From: a virus | Reading direction: 5' to 3' (one strand) | Length of the DNA stretch: 45,223 nucleotides | IMG/VR virus record: IMGVR_UViG_3300037247_001031 | Location: 1-45,223 of that record | The notes under the pieces: generated by a model | What the model was told of the DNA's origin: nothing | The model's input: the letters and a program-made list of their open reading frames with translations, nothing else | The model's database searches: none | Shown here: positions 14,227 to 22,681 of the stretch, in pieces | How positions within the stretch are numbered: the first letter of the stretch is position 1 | Layout: each line of letters begins with the position of its first letter | Made by a program: the position numbers and the translations under genes

Positions 14227-15099
14227 ATGGTTACGCCAAACGAAACAATCGTTGCGGAAGAACAGAAAGAAGAAACAAGGGCTAAAGAACTCGTAGAAAA
14301 AACGGATAGGACTCCAGAAGAGAATACAGAACTTGATGGTTTAAAAGAGAAGAAAACGGGTCGTTTTCAAAAGAGGATAGATACGCTGACTTGGAAGAGT
14401 AAGACTGCTGAGGAGAAATTAGAGACAGAGAAAGCGGAAAGAGAAAGACTGCAAAAAGAGAATGATGAATTAAGATCTACACAACTTCCGCCAAAGCCTC
14501 AAATAAAAGAGGAAACAATCGACATCGGGGGCAAGAAATACTTTACTGACGCCTCTTTGTCCTCGCAGATAGACGCTGGCAAGATTACAGAAGCAGAAGG
14601 GATTAGACATCAGAAAGAGAGGAACAAAGAAGAAGCTGTAGTCGAGGCAGTGGGCAGGATAGAGAATAAGACTAAGGAAAAGGAAGATAAAAATATCCTA
14701 AAAGAAGATTTCGAAGACGTATTTAAACGCCATCCTGAGTGGGCGGAGAAACATCAGAATCACAATCCAAACGACCCTTTATATATAAAGACTAATGAAC
14801 TTTATCTGGAGAGTTATAGATTTCTTCCAGATGGTTTAAGCAAAGCCGAGGAATTGGCAAAGCAATTACTTAATATATCAAGCGTCCACATTGACAGGAC
14901 GGAAGATTTAAGCGTAATTGAATCAGGCGTTCCCAAACCTACAGGTAGAAAACTTGAAGAAGAAACTTTTACCGAAGGTGAAAGGGATACGGCAACAAAG
15001 CAATACAGGGATATTATAAATCCCAAAACAGGCAGGGTTTACACGGAAAATGAAATACTAACGAAAGCCCTTGCCGCAAAGAAAGCGAGGAAAAGATGA
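14227..15099 (+). CDS. Scaffolding protein (probable)
   Basis: A 290-residue, very charged, coiled-coil-rich protein (long Glu/Lys segments such as TAEEKLETEKAERERLQKEN) with a basic C-terminus ending AAKKARKR, the classic layout of phage scaffolds that bind capsid through a basic tail. It lies between portal and capsid genes with an AAAGGAG site. A small CAGG/CCTG hairpin is in its leader. No protease motif seen. Confidence 0.75.
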   Translation: MVTPNETIVAEEQKEETRAKELVEKTDRTPEENTELDGLKEKKTGRFQKRIDTLTWKSKTAEEKLETEKAERERLQKENDELRSTQLPPKPQIKEETIDIGGKKYFTDASLSSQIDAGKITEAEGIRHQKERNKEEAVVEAVGRIENKTKEKEDKNILKEDFEDVFKRHPEWAEKHQNHNPNDPLYIKTNELYLESYRFLPDGLSKAEELAKQLLNISSVHIDRTEDLSVIESGVPKPTGRKLEEETFTEGERDTATKQYRDIINPKTGRVYTENEILTKALAAKKARKR

Positions 15100-15614
15100 C
15101 AGACACAAAAAGTGTCCCAAAAGCACAGGAGGTAAAATTCGGGGATTATAGTGCGACAATAATAGAAGATTTTTATGGGAAAATAGACCCGTTCTATCTG
15201 TCGATTAAAGACCCGAATTTCGAGTATCGCTTCATAAGAGACGATTCCATGTCTGGCGGAAAGAATATCACGATGAAGACTGGGAACTTGCTCTTACAGA
15301 AAGGCGGATGGAAAGTTTGCGGACGTGAGCATCTCATGAAGTTGGGCATAAAAGACGGGGCTATTTCAAGAGACCCTGCAAAAGATTTGAGATTATCTCC
15401 TGATGGGTTATATAGAGCTGGAGACCAAATCCTTGTATATATGCCTAAAGAACTTTATGCGAAGAAAGAAGCTCACAAAAAGAAACTCGCAGATGAAAAA
15501 ATAGGAGATATACAAACAATGATAAAAGAAGGAAGTTCTGAACTATCAGGAACAGGACACCCTGATATGAAAGGACTCCAACCTAAGGAGAAGTTACGAG
15601 GTAACTGGAAATAG
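15096..15614 (+). CDS. Hypothetical head-region protein, 172 aa
   Basis: Overlaps the scaffold gene by ATGA. Beta-rich N-terminal half (YSATIIEDFYGKIDPFYLSI) and a lysine-rich helical C-terminal part. Position between scaffold and decoration-type gene suggests a head role; no family recognised. Confidence 0.6.
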   Translation: MTDTKSVPKAQEVKFGDYSATIIEDFYGKIDPFYLSIKDPNFEYRFIRDDSMSGGKNITMKTGNLLLQKGGWKVCGREHLMKLGIKDGAISRDPAKDLRLSPDGLYRAGDQILVYMPKELYAKKEAHKKKLADEKIGDIQTMIKEGSSELSGTGHPDMKGLQPKEKLRGNWK

Positions 15615-15623
15615 AGGTAAATT

Positions 15624-16190
15624 ATGGTAAACTTAAACAGCACTGGTTTTCGTCCAGCAGACAGGAAACCAAGTGAGGAACTGCGATTTGACGTAGATGC
15701 AAGTAGCTCGACAGCCATGTTTGTCGGCGATGTTGTCATGATAAATGGAGCTGGTTCAGTAAGGCCAGCTACAGCTGATATCGGCACTTCAGCTATTGGC
15801 GTTGTGGTTGCACTCTACGATTTAAATGGTATTCCAATAGGAAGCCCTGGAGCAGCAGTAACGACTAAGTTTTTAACTGGCTCTGTAGCTGGTAAAGCTT
15901 TAGTTGCACTGGCTATCCCAGGCAAACGTTTTATCGCTCAATCACAAACTGGTCAAACACCAACAGCAGCAGACGTATTCGCAACAACTGACCATGTGGC
16001 TGGAGCAGGCGACGAAACTGTATCAAGAAGTGGACATGAACTCGACTTTAGTGATTTAAACTCAGGTGGTCAGTTCCTTATTCTTGGTAGGGTAGTTGCG
16101 CCAGATAATACGTTCGGTGCAAATGTAGATTTATACGTAACCTTTAACGAAAGCATCTTCGGACCAGTAGATAAGTCCGTTGGCGTATAA
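15624..16190 (+). CDS. Capsid decoration/head fibre-like protein
   Basis: A 188-residue, beta-rich, Gly/Ala/Thr-rich protein (VGDVVMINGAGSVRPATADI; SAIGVVVALYDLNG) immediately before the major capsid gene. This composition and position fit head decoration proteins; a specific family cannot be named from sequence alone. Confidence 0.6.
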   Translation: MVNLNSTGFRPADRKPSEELRFDVDASSSTAMFVGDVVMINGAGSVRPATADIGTSAIGVVVALYDLNGIPIGSPGAAVTTKFLTGSVAGKALVALAIPGKRFIAQSQTGQTPTAADVFATTDHVAGAGDETVSRSGHELDFSDLNSGGQFLILGRVVAPDNTFGANVDLYVTFNESIFGPVDKSVGV

Positions 16191-16204
16191 GGAAGGAGTA
16201 GACA

Positions 16205-17110
16205 ATGGCTGTAATAACTAAAGCGCAGATTGTCGATGCTCTGGACGCCAACTTAAATGACCTGCATCAAGACGGGTTAGTAAGCTGGGGCGAAGAGTAT
16301 CGCAAGATTTACAATGTAGGGACTTCGGACAGGCAGTCCGAGATAGACAGCTACACATCAGGTTTCAGGTCAATGCCTGAAAAGAACGAAGGAGAAGCTG
16401 CTACTTTTGATGCAATCCTTCCAGGCATAAAGAAGACTTATACTCACGTTACTTACGCTTTAGGATATGAGATTACTGAAGAAGCTATCGAAGATAATCT
16501 TCAGACACCTCAGACGTTCAATAAATATCCACAAGCTCTGGCACGTAGCGGTATAGAAACCGTAGAGACTGTTGCTGCTAATGTATTCAACAACGGGTTT
16601 ACTACAAATGGTTTTGACGGCGTTCCTTTGTTTTCGACTGCACATCCGATTCTTGCAGGCGGAACACAGTCTAACAGACCTTCTACAGACGCTGATTTAT
16701 CTGTATCATCTCTGACAACTGGATTGACTGACATAGAGAAGTTCAAAGATGAAAGAGGTTTGAAACAGCCCACAAAGGCAGTCCTTCTGGTAATTCCAGT
16801 TGATAGCTGGAATATAGCCGAAGAGCTTTTGGGTTCGGAATACAAACCGTTTGTCGCAAACAATGAAGTTAATGCACTTAACAAAAAAGACCTCCAGTAT
16901 TTTGTATGGCACTATCCGACTGATACAGACGCGTGGTTTTTATTGGCAGAAAAGGGAGTCCATCAATTAAAGTTTTTCTGGAGAGTTCCAATGGGTGCTT
17001 TAAGGCGTGGGACTGATTTTGATTCCACTAATCTTAAACATCTATCCCGTATGAGATTCAGTGTCGACTATTCGCATTGGATGGGAACATACGGTTCACA
17101 GGGAGCGTAG
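16205..17110 (+). CDS. Major capsid protein (HK97 fold, Mu gpT-like)
   Basis: A 301-residue protein with features of the Mu-like major head subunit gpT group: FNNGFTTNGFDGVPLFSTAH, GGTQSNRPSTDADLS, PVDSWNIAEELLGSEYKP, then DAWFLLAEKGVHQLKFFWR and a C-terminal MRFSVDYSHWMGTYGSQG. GGAAGGAG ribosome site. No obvious prohead protease cleavage region. Confidence 0.88.
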   Translation: MAVITKAQIVDALDANLNDLHQDGLVSWGEEYRKIYNVGTSDRQSEIDSYTSGFRSMPEKNEGEAATFDAILPGIKKTYTHVTYALGYEITEEAIEDNLQTPQTFNKYPQALARSGIETVETVAANVFNNGFTTNGFDGVPLFSTAHPILAGGTQSNRPSTDADLSVSSLTTGLTDIEKFKDERGLKQPTKAVLLVIPVDSWNIAEELLGSEYKPFVANNEVNALNKKDLQYFVWHYPTDTDAWFLLAEKGVHQLKFFWRVPMGALRRGTDFDSTNLKHLSRMRFSVDYSHWMGTYGSQGA

Positions 17111-17127
17111 ACAAAGGAGAAGTAAAA

Positions 17128-17469
17128 ATGAGAAAAATCAGGTATTTAGCAATAGTTAGCTTGGTTTTACTTATGGCTATTCCTTTGTTTGCCCAATCCC
17201 CCCGACAACATACTTCGTCTGAAGGGAAATCAGGTTTTGGCAACATAGCAGTAAGAGGGCTTAATGCAACAGGAGTTCCTGGATATATTGAATTCTCCGA
17301 TGGTGATGGGGATATATTTTATCTTTATGTCGATATTAACGGCGTATTGAGAATTGCATCAGAACCAGCAGTTGGTTTTGGAGCAAGTCCAGCGACTACA
17401 AGTTGGTCAAGGACTGGGACTTCAGGAGAAGTTGGAATTGTCGTAGGTGGTCAATCGAACATAGATTAG
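17128..17469 (+). CDS. Exported small structural-region protein with signal peptide
   Basis: ATG at 17128 after AAAGGAG. MRKIRYLAIVSLVLLMAIPL ending LFA then Gln is a textbook Sec signal peptide with cleavage after Ala22. The mature part (about 91 residues) is Gly-rich and beta-like, with YIEFSDGDGDIFYLYVDING. Encoded directly after the capsid gene, where an exported protein is unexpected. Function unknown. Confidence 0.75.
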   Translation: MRKIRYLAIVSLVLLMAIPLFAQSPRQHTSSEGKSGFGNIAVRGLNATGVPGYIEFSDGDGDIFYLYVDINGVLRIASEPAVGFGASPATTSWSRTGTSGEVGIVVGGQSNID

Positions 17470-17484
17470 TCATAAGTGAAATGG

Positions 17485-17502
17485 GGGAGGCTTCGGCCTC
17501 CC
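17485..17502 (+). terminator. UUCG-capped hairpin (possible attenuator)
   Basis: GGGAGGC (17485-17491), loop TTCG, GCCTCCC (17496-17502). Very stable, but no T-run follows, so termination is uncertain. It lies between the signal-peptide gene and the O-antigen polymerase gene, which itself lacks a normally spaced ribosome site. Confidence 0.55.
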
Positions 17503-17512
17503 TCATACTAAC

Positions 17513-18694
17513 ATGAAAAAGTTTCTGACTCTTGTAATTTTAATGATACTTATAGTTCCACTTTGTAGCGCTGTCAAAGTCCCAGGACAGAAGGTGTGGA
17601 TGGGGCAATACATAGCGCTTGTGTTCTTTTTATTCGGTGGAATATCAGTATTTTTGTGGCATTATAATAAATTTTTATCCATATTTACAGGGGTGTGTTT
17701 ATTATCGACATTTTTCGTGGCAGGACTTACTAACGGTTCTGTGCTTTTATTATTACAATTAGACTTATTATGTCTTTTGAGTTACGGGGTTTCGAAGTTC
17801 AACAAGACACATAGAAAATATATACGCTGGAGTATACTTGCGTTGGTTTTATTTCAGTTTTTCTGGTTGTGTTTGCAGAAATTCCATCTCGACCCTATTT
17901 TTTATCTGAAAGGAAACAGGGCTCTTGACGATATGGTGGCTTTCGCTGGCTCTCCAGACCACATGGGTTCATTTTTCGCTATAACATCTCCTATTATGAT
18001 AGGCATAAATCCGCTATTATCTATACTTTCATTCACTGCTATAGCTTTTTCCAAATCGTCATTCGCTTTTGTATCAGCAGTAATTGCGTGCTTAATATAT
18101 GTATCTTATATGTATAAACATCTTATGCCTTTTTTTCTCGCATTTATCGTTATCGCAGGAATTATATTCTTTGTGAAGTTTGAGAAACTCTCTCAAGCGG
18201 ATTTCGGCATAAGATTCAAGGTCTGGAAACACGCTACAGATATCACTATAAAAGGAAAAACACGCATAACCAAGAACGGCAAAACAGGAACAATACAATG
18301 TAATCCTATTTTCGGTTACGGGTTCGGAAACTTCAATCAGATATTCCCATTTATTCCACAATACGATACCCCTGATAATGAGATTAACTGTAACACAGAG
18401 AAGTTTGACCACGCTCATAATGACTATGTAGAGACTTTCATATTTGAGTTAGGTTATATAGGGGTTTTAGTAGGGCTATTGTTAATCGGGCATTTCTTCT
18501 GGGGGTTTGCTGTCGCTTCAAAGACTGCGGAATTAGTCTTGTATTTCTCATCTGTTCTGGCGTATTTGTTAAATGCTACAGGGAATTTTGTTTCTCACAT
18601 TGCTCCGAGTGGAATGTTATTGGCTGTATTTTACGGTCTATATATGGGAACAAAAAAGGAGATTTATGGCACGCAGGACTGGGCGAGGGGGTAG
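17513..18694 (+). CDS. O-antigen polymerase/ligase-like (Wzy/WaaL type) membrane protein
   Basis: A 393-residue polytopic membrane protein with about ten hydrophobic segments. GYGFGNF (about 268-274) and DHAHNDYVETFIFELGYIG (about 299-317) match the periplasmic-loop pattern of the O-antigen ligase/polymerase (Wzy_C) superfamily, where the His-containing AHN motif is characteristic. Such an enzyme would alter or block surface polysaccharide of the infected host. It lies inside the structural operon, co-directional with capsid and tail genes. No clear ribosome site precedes the ATG; a hairpin occupies that region. Confidence 0.8.
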   Translation: MKKFLTLVILMILIVPLCSAVKVPGQKVWMGQYIALVFFLFGGISVFLWHYNKFLSIFTGVCLLSTFFVAGLTNGSVLLLLQLDLLCLLSYGVSKFNKTHRKYIRWSILALVLFQFFWLCLQKFHLDPIFYLKGNRALDDMVAFAGSPDHMGSFFAITSPIMIGINPLLSILSFTAIAFSKSSFAFVSAVIACLIYVSYMYKHLMPFFLAFIVIAGIIFFVKFEKLSQADFGIRFKVWKHATDITIKGKTRITKNGKTGTIQCNPIFGYGFGNFNQIFPFIPQYDTPDNEINCNTEKFDHAHNDYVETFIFELGYIGVLVGLLLIGHFFWGFAVASKTAELVLYFSSVLAYLLNATGNFVSHIAPSGMLLAVFYGLYMGTKKEIYGTQDWARG

Positions 18695-18857
18695 ATTACC
18701 GAGATGGTTTCGCGGTAAAAAAATATTAGATGACATATCAGGCTCTGAACATTTTGAACTCGATAGTGATATGTTTAAACAGCGAGGGTTGAATGTCCAG
18801 AGGCGGAACTTTGACTCACTTACAGATTCTGAACGAGCTGGACAATTAGGACAATAA
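18666..18857 (+). CDS. Small basic protein, 63 aa
   Basis: ATG at 18666 follows AAGGAG inside the end of the polymerase gene. MARRTGRGGRLPRWFRGKKI gives a highly basic N-terminus, then an acidic C-terminal half. Longer in-frame starts lie within the upstream gene and are unlikely. Confidence 0.65.
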   Translation: MARRTGRGGRLPRWFRGKKILDDISGSEHFELDSDMFKQRGLNVQRRNFDSLTDSERAGQLGQ

Positions 18858-18868
18858 AAGGGGGAAGT

Positions 18869-19264
18869 ATGAGAAAGATAGGAATATTGGTAATAATCGG
18901 GTTGTTAATAACCACTTCTGTTTATGCGGTTGGAACTGGTCTTGTGAGGAGAAACGCATCTCCTGTAACGGTAAGTTTAAGCAATGTCAACCAATCAGAA
19001 GAAATAACATTTCCTTTTGAGACCAGAGAACTGATTATTACTAACTATGATGCTGATAGCGGTATATGGGTTAATTTCAGAGGTAATGATACTGATGGGG
19101 TGAGTAGTGGGGTTCAGGGCAATAGGGAGAGATATTACATAGGGCCTGATAAGACAATATCTATCAGGGAATTCGGGACGAAAGCTTTGACAATTATATC
19201 GGATAATACTTTTTCTGGAGGCGGTCTTGAGGCATCTCCAGTAACAGTTTTAGGTATTTTCTAA
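18869..19264 (+). CDS. Exported protein with signal peptide, 131 aa
   Basis: MRKIGILVIIGLLITTSVYA then Val is a Sec signal peptide (cleavage after Ala20). The mature part is beta-rich with ELIITNYDADSGIWVNFRGN and resembles small beta-sandwich tail-associated proteins. It leads a run of four tiny overlapping genes. Function unknown. Confidence 0.72.
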   Translation: MRKIGILVIIGLLITTSVYAVGTGLVRRNASPVTVSLSNVNQSEEITFPFETRELIITNYDADSGIWVNFRGNDTDGVSSGVQGNRERYYIGPDKTISIREFGTKALTIISDNTFSGGGLEASPVTVLGIF

Positions 19265-19488
19265 TGCAGGGTAGTAGAACTTTAGCCCAAAGACATAAGA
19301 CAAGGATAATCCTTAACAGGAGTTGTCCAGTATTCACGCAACTTGAAGTAGGTCAGACTGGACAACTCTCTATGAAAGGGGCAATCGAAGAAGAGCGGTT
19401 AGAATCTCAATCCGATGGGACAGAGTTATTCGTAAAAACTGTAAAGATATTAAAAGCGGAGTTATTAAATGCACCTGATAAAGTTTGA
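19264..19488 (+). CDS. Small beta-rich paralogue 1, 74 aa
   Basis: Begins MQGSR like the third gene of this run. Shares the pattern of a short lead, VGxxGxLSMKG, then V/I-rich strands (LEVGQTGQLSMKGAIEEERL, LFVKTVKILKAEL). Starts by TAATG overlap with the preceding stop. Probably a small beta-barrel; role unknown. Confidence 0.65.
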   Translation: MQGSRTLAQRHKTRIILNRSCPVFTQLEVGQTGQLSMKGAIEEERLESQSDGTELFVKTVKILKAELLNAPDKV

Positions 19489-19654
19489 ACCCATATTCGA
19501 TATAGCAGAGAATAATCTTTCAGGCATAGGGGATAGGAAGATAGGAGAAGAAATAGATTTTATAAGTGATTTCAAAGTTGTTGAAAAGACTAAAAATTTC
19601 GTAGTGTTAAGAGTGAACTTCTCATTCATGACACCATCAAGGAGAGTATTCTAA
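19469..19654 (+). CDS. Small beta-rich paralogue 2, 61 aa
   Basis: Same general pattern with IGEEIDFISDFKVVEKTKNF and a final strand LRVNFSFMTPSRRVF. Overlaps the preceding gene by 20 bases and the next by TAATG. GGAG ribosome site 8 bases upstream. Confidence 0.6.
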   Translation: MHLIKFEPIFDIAENNLSGIGDRKIGEEIDFISDFKVVEKTKNFVVLRVNFSFMTPSRRVF

Positions 19655-19875
19655 TGCAGGGAAGTAGAGTCGTAGCTGATAACGAGGTTTCAAGAAAAGT
19701 AGAATTATTTTTGCCTAACGAGGCGTTTGATTTCGTAACAAAACTCAAAGTCGGAGAAAAAGGGTTTATGTCCATAGACGGTATCGTATCTTCAATATTT
19801 ATGGATGGGGAGAATATTAAGCGGAATGTCAGCATTGTAGACGCAAAACTTAACAAAGCGATAAGGATAAAATAA
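19654..19875 (+). CDS. Small beta-rich paralogue 3, 73 aa
   Basis: MQGSR N-terminus shared with paralogue 1; core LKVGEKGFMSIDGIVSSIF and NVSIVDAKLNKAIRIK align with it. TAATG overlaps on both sides. Confidence 0.65.
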   Translation: MQGSRVVADNEVSRKVELFLPNEAFDFVTKLKVGEKGFMSIDGIVSSIFMDGENIKRNVSIVDAKLNKAIRIK

Positions 19876-20063
19876 TGCCATTATTAACACCAAGTTTTCA
19901 TTTAGAGTTTATGATTCCTAACAGAATGGGAACAGAGATATCAGATATGGATGTAGGGAATAAGTTTAAGGCGACTTTAAGCTACGAGGTTATACGGAAA
20001 GATGAACACGGAGTGAATATAAAAATCAACAGCATAACATTTAACAAAACAAAACGAATCTAA
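19875..20063 (+). CDS. Small beta-rich paralogue 4, 62 aa
   Basis: DMDVGNKFKATLSYEVIRKD and VNIKINSITFNKTKRI fit the same core as the preceding three genes. Last of the run, directly before the tail connector gene. Confidence 0.6.
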   Translation: MPLLTPSFHLEFMIPNRMGTEISDMDVGNKFKATLSYEVIRKDEHGVNIKINSITFNKTKRI

Positions 20064-20084
20064 TTTACCATAAGGAGGTTTAAA

Positions 20085-21044
20085 ATTCGCTCATTCGGAC
20101 AATTACAAAATGATGTGGCTGTATTAGCTCAGAGGTCGCAGGATAGCGACTACAAGGCTAAAATAGCAGTATGGCTTAGATTATCACATAAATTCTTATC
20201 AGAGATATACGACTTCTGGATAGACTTACAGGATACACACAATTTCACCACAGCAAACGGGACAGAGAATTATCCTATGCCTCAAAGGTTTGATAAACCG
20301 CTAAGGGTGTATGATTTGACTAATAACCGTGAAATTCTCCCAGAGGTCGAAGAGAAGTATTTTGATGATAATGTTTCAGCTATAGCAGATTCGACTACGG
20401 GAAAGCCCAGCAAATACCGTTTATTTGGCTCTACAGGGGTCATAGTGCCGATATCTACGAATGGAGATACCCTACAGGTCAAATCTTCCTCTTCGTCTGA
20501 TACAACGTCTCCTGTGGTAAGAATCAGGGGGTATATAGATTTAGCAAGACTTATAGAGGATTTTGAAGATATAACCATATCCGCTTCTTCGCCAACTACG
20601 TTTGTCGCAGGAACAAAGACATTTTTTGAGATTACTCATGTATCCAAGTCAGCTAATACCACAGGTTTTATCACAATAGCCAATTCATCAAGCACGACTC
20701 TTGAAACCTTAGCACCGAATAATAGACTCGCAAGACATACTATAATGAAACTTGGACTCATACCAGACGGGTCGTTTTCTACAAGGGTATTGTTTAAAAA
20801 GACCATAAGTGAAATGGATGATGATGACGATTATTCATTTACGGATTCAGACAGATATTTAACTTTCGACGCTTTTGGATATGCGTTAAAACAGGACAAG
20901 GAAGATACGAGAGCTAACTTTGCATGGCAGAAAGCAGAAGAAGCTCTAAGAGTGCTGTTATCCAGTCAAGGACTGAAGCTTGGGCCTAAGCTTCAAAATC
21001 GTATCGTGTCCACTTGGCTTAAAGACCATAGAAATAGAATATGA
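20085..21044 (+). CDS. Head-to-tail connector/tail adaptor, with AUU start
   Basis: About 319 residues from an ATT codon at 20085, which has AGGAGG at 6-base spacing (20073-20078); the frame upstream is closed by a stop at 20061. This start gives the N-terminus (M/I)RSFGQLQNDVAVLAQRS, as in podovirus tail adaptor proteins. The first standard start, GTG at 20115, has no ribosome site. Helical ends flank a beta-rich middle, typical of the gp4/gp11-like adaptor role. Overlaps the hub gene by ATGA. Confidence 0.75.
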   Translation: MRSFGQLQNDVAVLAQRSQDSDYKAKIAVWLRLSHKFLSEIYDFWIDLQDTHNFTTANGTENYPMPQRFDKPLRVYDLTNNREILPEVEEKYFDDNVSAIADSTTGKPSKYRLFGSTGVIVPISTNGDTLQVKSSSSSDTTSPVVRIRGYIDLARLIEDFEDITISASSPTTFVAGTKTFFEITHVSKSANTTGFITIANSSSTTLETLAPNNRLARHTIMKLGLIPDGSFSTRVLFKKTISEMDDDDDYSFTDSDRYLTFDAFGYALKQDKEDTRANFAWQKAEEALRVLLSSQGLKLGPKLQNRIVSTWLKDHRNRI

Positions 21045-22681
21045 AAAAGTTTTTACTCATAGTATCAATCTTATTATTAGCCAATCCTTTATACGCTCAA
21101 TCGCAAGATGCCTTTGCAGAAGATAAAGCACTTGTAAAGATAAGGATTGATAGATTCGATGGTGGGCAGAACTCTGCTGATTTAGACACTACCATAGAAG
21201 CATCCCAATCCAAGATTCTGAAAAATATCATAATAACGAGTCAAGGTAGGGCTATTACTCGTAAAGGACAGGCTTTATTTTCAACAGATGAAAGTAATAC
21301 CGCATTTACAGGTTTAGGCAGATTTACTCCGAGTGCCACAGTAGACAATATAGTCATAGCCAGCGATACAAGCATAGCGGTTTCAGATTCAGACGGGACA
21401 GCATGGGCTACTATAAACGACGGAGAGCCATTAACTACAGGAAAAGATACAGAGTTTATCCAAGCTAATAACTTGCTCTTTGCTCTTAACGGTACTGACC
21501 CTACTCCGTTCTATGACGGCACGTTCTGGGATAAAGGCGCTGCGAGTGATACATCAGTTGTAAATGCCTCACCCCCTACAGCGACCACAGGCGCTTGGCA
21601 GTTAAACTATCTCTTTTTAGCAGGCAATCCGAGTTTTCCTGATTTTGTATTTGTTTCCAATAACTTAAACCCTGCGGTTTTCACCGCAGGAGATGTGCTA
21701 TTTATCAATACTGGTGATGGACAAAAGGTAATCCATTTAGAGTCGTTCAGAGTTAATGAACTCATAATCTACAAAGAACGAAGTATTTTTGTATTAGATT
21801 TAACTGGTGAAGAACCGATAATAGATTGGACAGTTCAGCCGTTATCAAAGACTATCGGCTGTATAGCATCCCGTTCAGTCGTAAACACAGGAAACGACCA
21901 CTGGTTTTTATCGAGTAATCCGATAGCTGTAAGAAGTCTTGTAAGGACACAGTTTGATAAGATACTGTTAAATAAACTCTCGATTCCGATTCAGGATATA
22001 TTTGATGGGACTGGAAATAGGGTTATAAATGAGAGTGTAATATCTAAAGCGACTGCTATTCTTTTTGATGATAAATACTTTCTTGCTATCCCTACAGGGA
22101 ATTCGACTGTTAATGACTTTGTAGTGTATTACGATTTTACCACACAGAGTTGGGGGACTATAGACGGGTGGTTTCCAGCTGATTGGCTTGAATTTGATGA
22201 GGAGTTATTTTATATAGACGCTTTAGACGGCAGGGTTATTAAGTGTTTTACAGGCACACAAGGAGATATGGCTTCAGGACCTACAGTTACCACCAGTAGC
22301 GAACCCTCGATACCGATAAGATTCGAGATTGTATCTAAGGATTTTGTTTTCGATAACGCAGAGAATTTCAAGATGCCTGATGCACTCGAGGTGGAATTCG
22401 GAACGACTGGGAGCTTTACAGCCACAGTATCAGTCGAGTTAGATGACGGGGGTTTTCAGGACATAGGGACGATTAACTTGGCAGGTGATTCGCCCACGTT
22501 GCCAGTTACGCTTCCGTTTACTCTCGCCACTGATGGTGTCGCAAGGAAGATATTCCAAACTCAGAGTCTTGGAGAGTTTAGAAAGATAGCAGTCAAAATA
22601 TCACAGGAAACTTTGGATCAGTTTGCAGATTTACACTCATATACGAATTTTAGTAAGCTTAAACGCTGGAGGAGAGAATGA
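21041..22681 (+). CDS. Tail hub/tubular protein B-like, with Sec signal peptide
   Basis: A 546-residue protein. Residues 1-19 (MKKFLLIVSILLLANPLYA, then Gln) are a clear Sec signal peptide. The remainder has the layout of podovirus tail-tube/stopper proteins such as P22 gp10 or T7 gp12: IRIDRFDGGQN, a segment about nascent-strand positions ILKNIIITSQGRAITRKGQ, then long beta-repeat regions resembling a propeller. It follows the adaptor gene, as expected for a tail component. A signal peptide on such a protein is highly unusual. Confidence 0.75.
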   Translation: MKKFLLIVSILLLANPLYAQSQDAFAEDKALVKIRIDRFDGGQNSADLDTTIEASQSKILKNIIITSQGRAITRKGQALFSTDESNTAFTGLGRFTPSATVDNIVIASDTSIAVSDSDGTAWATINDGEPLTTGKDTEFIQANNLLFALNGTDPTPFYDGTFWDKGAASDTSVVNASPPTATTGAWQLNYLFLAGNPSFPDFVFVSNNLNPAVFTAGDVLFINTGDGQKVIHLESFRVNELIIYKERSIFVLDLTGEEPIIDWTVQPLSKTIGCIASRSVVNTGNDHWFLSSNPIAVRSLVRTQFDKILLNKLSIPIQDIFDGTGNRVINESVISKATAILFDDKYFLAIPTGNSTVNDFVVYYDFTTQSWGTIDGWFPADWLEFDEELFYIDALDGRVIKCFTGTQGDMASGPTVTTSSEPSIPIRFEIVSKDFVFDNAENFKMPDALEVEFGTTGSFTATVSVELDDGGFQDIGTINLAGDSPTLPVTLPFTLATDGVARKIFQTQSLGEFRKIAVKISQETLDQFADLHSYTNFSKLKRWRRE

